A DNA stretch of 7,406 bases from Candidatus Latescibacterota bacterium. Lineage in GTDB: Bacteria; JAAXHH01; JABIQT01. Numbering within the stretch: position 1 is the stretch's first letter; each line of letters starts with the position of its first letter. The notes under the pieces are model-generated. The model made no database searches, was not told the origin of the DNA, and saw only the letters and a list, made by a program, of their open reading frames with translations. The position numbers and the translations under genes are program-made. Location: NCBI GenBank assembly GCA_018667995.1, contig JABIQT010000254.1, positions 1 to 7,406 of the forward strand. The letters are read 5' to 3'. Below are positions 6,806 through 7,406 of this stretch, in pieces.

Positions 6806-7406
6806 GTAGTTCCCTCTGTGTTATGGTACAATATGATTAGGTCTTTCATCGCGAAAAACAAGAGGTCCGCCGCTTAGCCTATAACAGGTGTGCGCTCGGT
6901 GATGTCATTTCTGGCTGAGCTCCAATAGATCAACTCTCCCTCCATCGGCTGAGGAAATGTTTGCGCTCAATTTGCCGGTAGAAACGTAGGACGGGGCAGA
7001 TTGTAAGGTGCGGATTCGAATGGGTATCGGTGGGATCCAATGTTGAATTGGTAGAAGATGGAATTGACGTTATCGAACCGTAGCCCATGTGTCAATCACG
7101 AGGCCAAAATGCCCCAAAACTGGCACACGGCTGAATCGGTTATCGTAGAAAACTCATGCGTGTTGACTAACGTTATCAATGACGAGGTTGGCTACGTCGA
7201 TTTATGCCTCTGACTTCTCATTACTGTGTCCCCTACAGGGAGATAGTGTCAAGTTCCTCTTTGATTAGATGATGCCACGGGGTCGGATCCCCCGCTAAGG
7301 CGAGAGATGTAACGTGCGGCCTTGGGCTGGGCCAACCTGCCTACCGGAATCACACATACTCTCTACCGGATGCGCGAGCGGATGGTTCACCGATCTGATA
7401 GGAAAA
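6806..7406. other. Gap upstream of dapA; possible decayed coding pieces
   Basis: No intact gene on either strand. On the minus strand short open pieces follow one another with frame changes and stops: 7198-7157, 7153-7073 (including GHFGLVIDTWATVR), then in another frame 7095-6970 (including RFDNVNSIFYQF and FESAPYNLPRP), then back in the first frame to a TGA at 6905-6907 (including STGKLSANISSADGGRVDLL). Their beta-rich text resembles laminin-G/DUF1080-like sandwich domains or glycosidase C-termini, and they might be remnants of one gene broken by frameshifts. This is weak evidence. Around 6811-6890 lies the dapA leader, with GAGGGA at 6811-6816; no promoter there is convincing. An imperfect hairpin lies at 7223-7247. 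Confidence 0.3.
7223..7247. repeat. Imperfect 10-base inverted repeat
   Basis: ACTGTGTCCC (7223-7232) and GGGAGATAGT (7238-7247) are inverted copies matching at 8 of 10 positions around the 5-base loop CTACA. No T run follows on either strand, so it is not a typical intrinsic terminator. It could be a regulatory hairpin, the end of an old mobile element, or chance. Confidence 0.35.

Noticed and set aside
6806-6900. Lysine riboswitch upstream of dapA
   Set aside because: No AGAGGTGC-type core is on the coding strand. The AGAGGTCC at about 6862 is on the opposite strand and lacks the expected helices.
6995-7035. tRNA T-arm-like TTCGAATCCG on the minus strand
   Set aside because: The flanking bases do not form the T stem, and no acceptor or anticodon arm can be drawn.

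Overview
This window reads as chromosomal DNA from an uncultured bacterium of moderate GC. No rRNA, tRNA, CRISPR array or intact insertion sequence is visible. The lysine genes use the acetylase branch (DapH). The window also carries a C-terminal scrap of a DUF2961/GH172 protein and a 298-residue protein of an uncharacterised type that I associate with environmental lineages such as Planctomycetes, Poribacteria or Latescibacterota. That placement is a low-confidence inference from recalled family resemblance, not a search.

Layout. Positions 1-362 hold no convincing gene. One plus-strand gene (363-1259) encodes the hypothetical protein. It converges on a minus-strand pair read right to left: a ParA/Soj-type ATPase (2674-3435) followed by a patatin-like phospholipase (1349-2677). 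The two overlap by GTGA, so they are very probably one translationally coupled operon. Positions 3436-4224 form a long stretch without an intact gene. It contains a clear, truncated remnant of a DUF2961/GH172 protein (3533-3841) and, upstream of it, short open pieces broken by stops. Positions 4225-6805 hold three lysine/diaminopimelate genes on the minus strand, read dapA, dapB, dapH. dapA and dapB overlap by ATGA, and a 142-bp gap separates dapB from dapH. Positions 6806-7406 hold no intact gene, only possible decayed coding pieces and an imperfect hairpin.

How the genes work together. DapA condenses pyruvate with aspartate semialdehyde. DapB reduces the product to tetrahydrodipicolinate, and DapH N-acetylates that, feeding diaminopimelate for peptidoglycan and lysine for protein. 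The ParA-patatin pair is the most interesting unit. The ParA has no ParB beside it in the window. The patatin begins with a lysine/arginine-rich peptide and a low-complexity linker before its catalytic domain, which resembles the basic N-terminal peptides through which ParA partner proteins stimulate ParA ATPases. A working hypothesis is that this ParA positions or recruits a lipid hydrolase rather than DNA.
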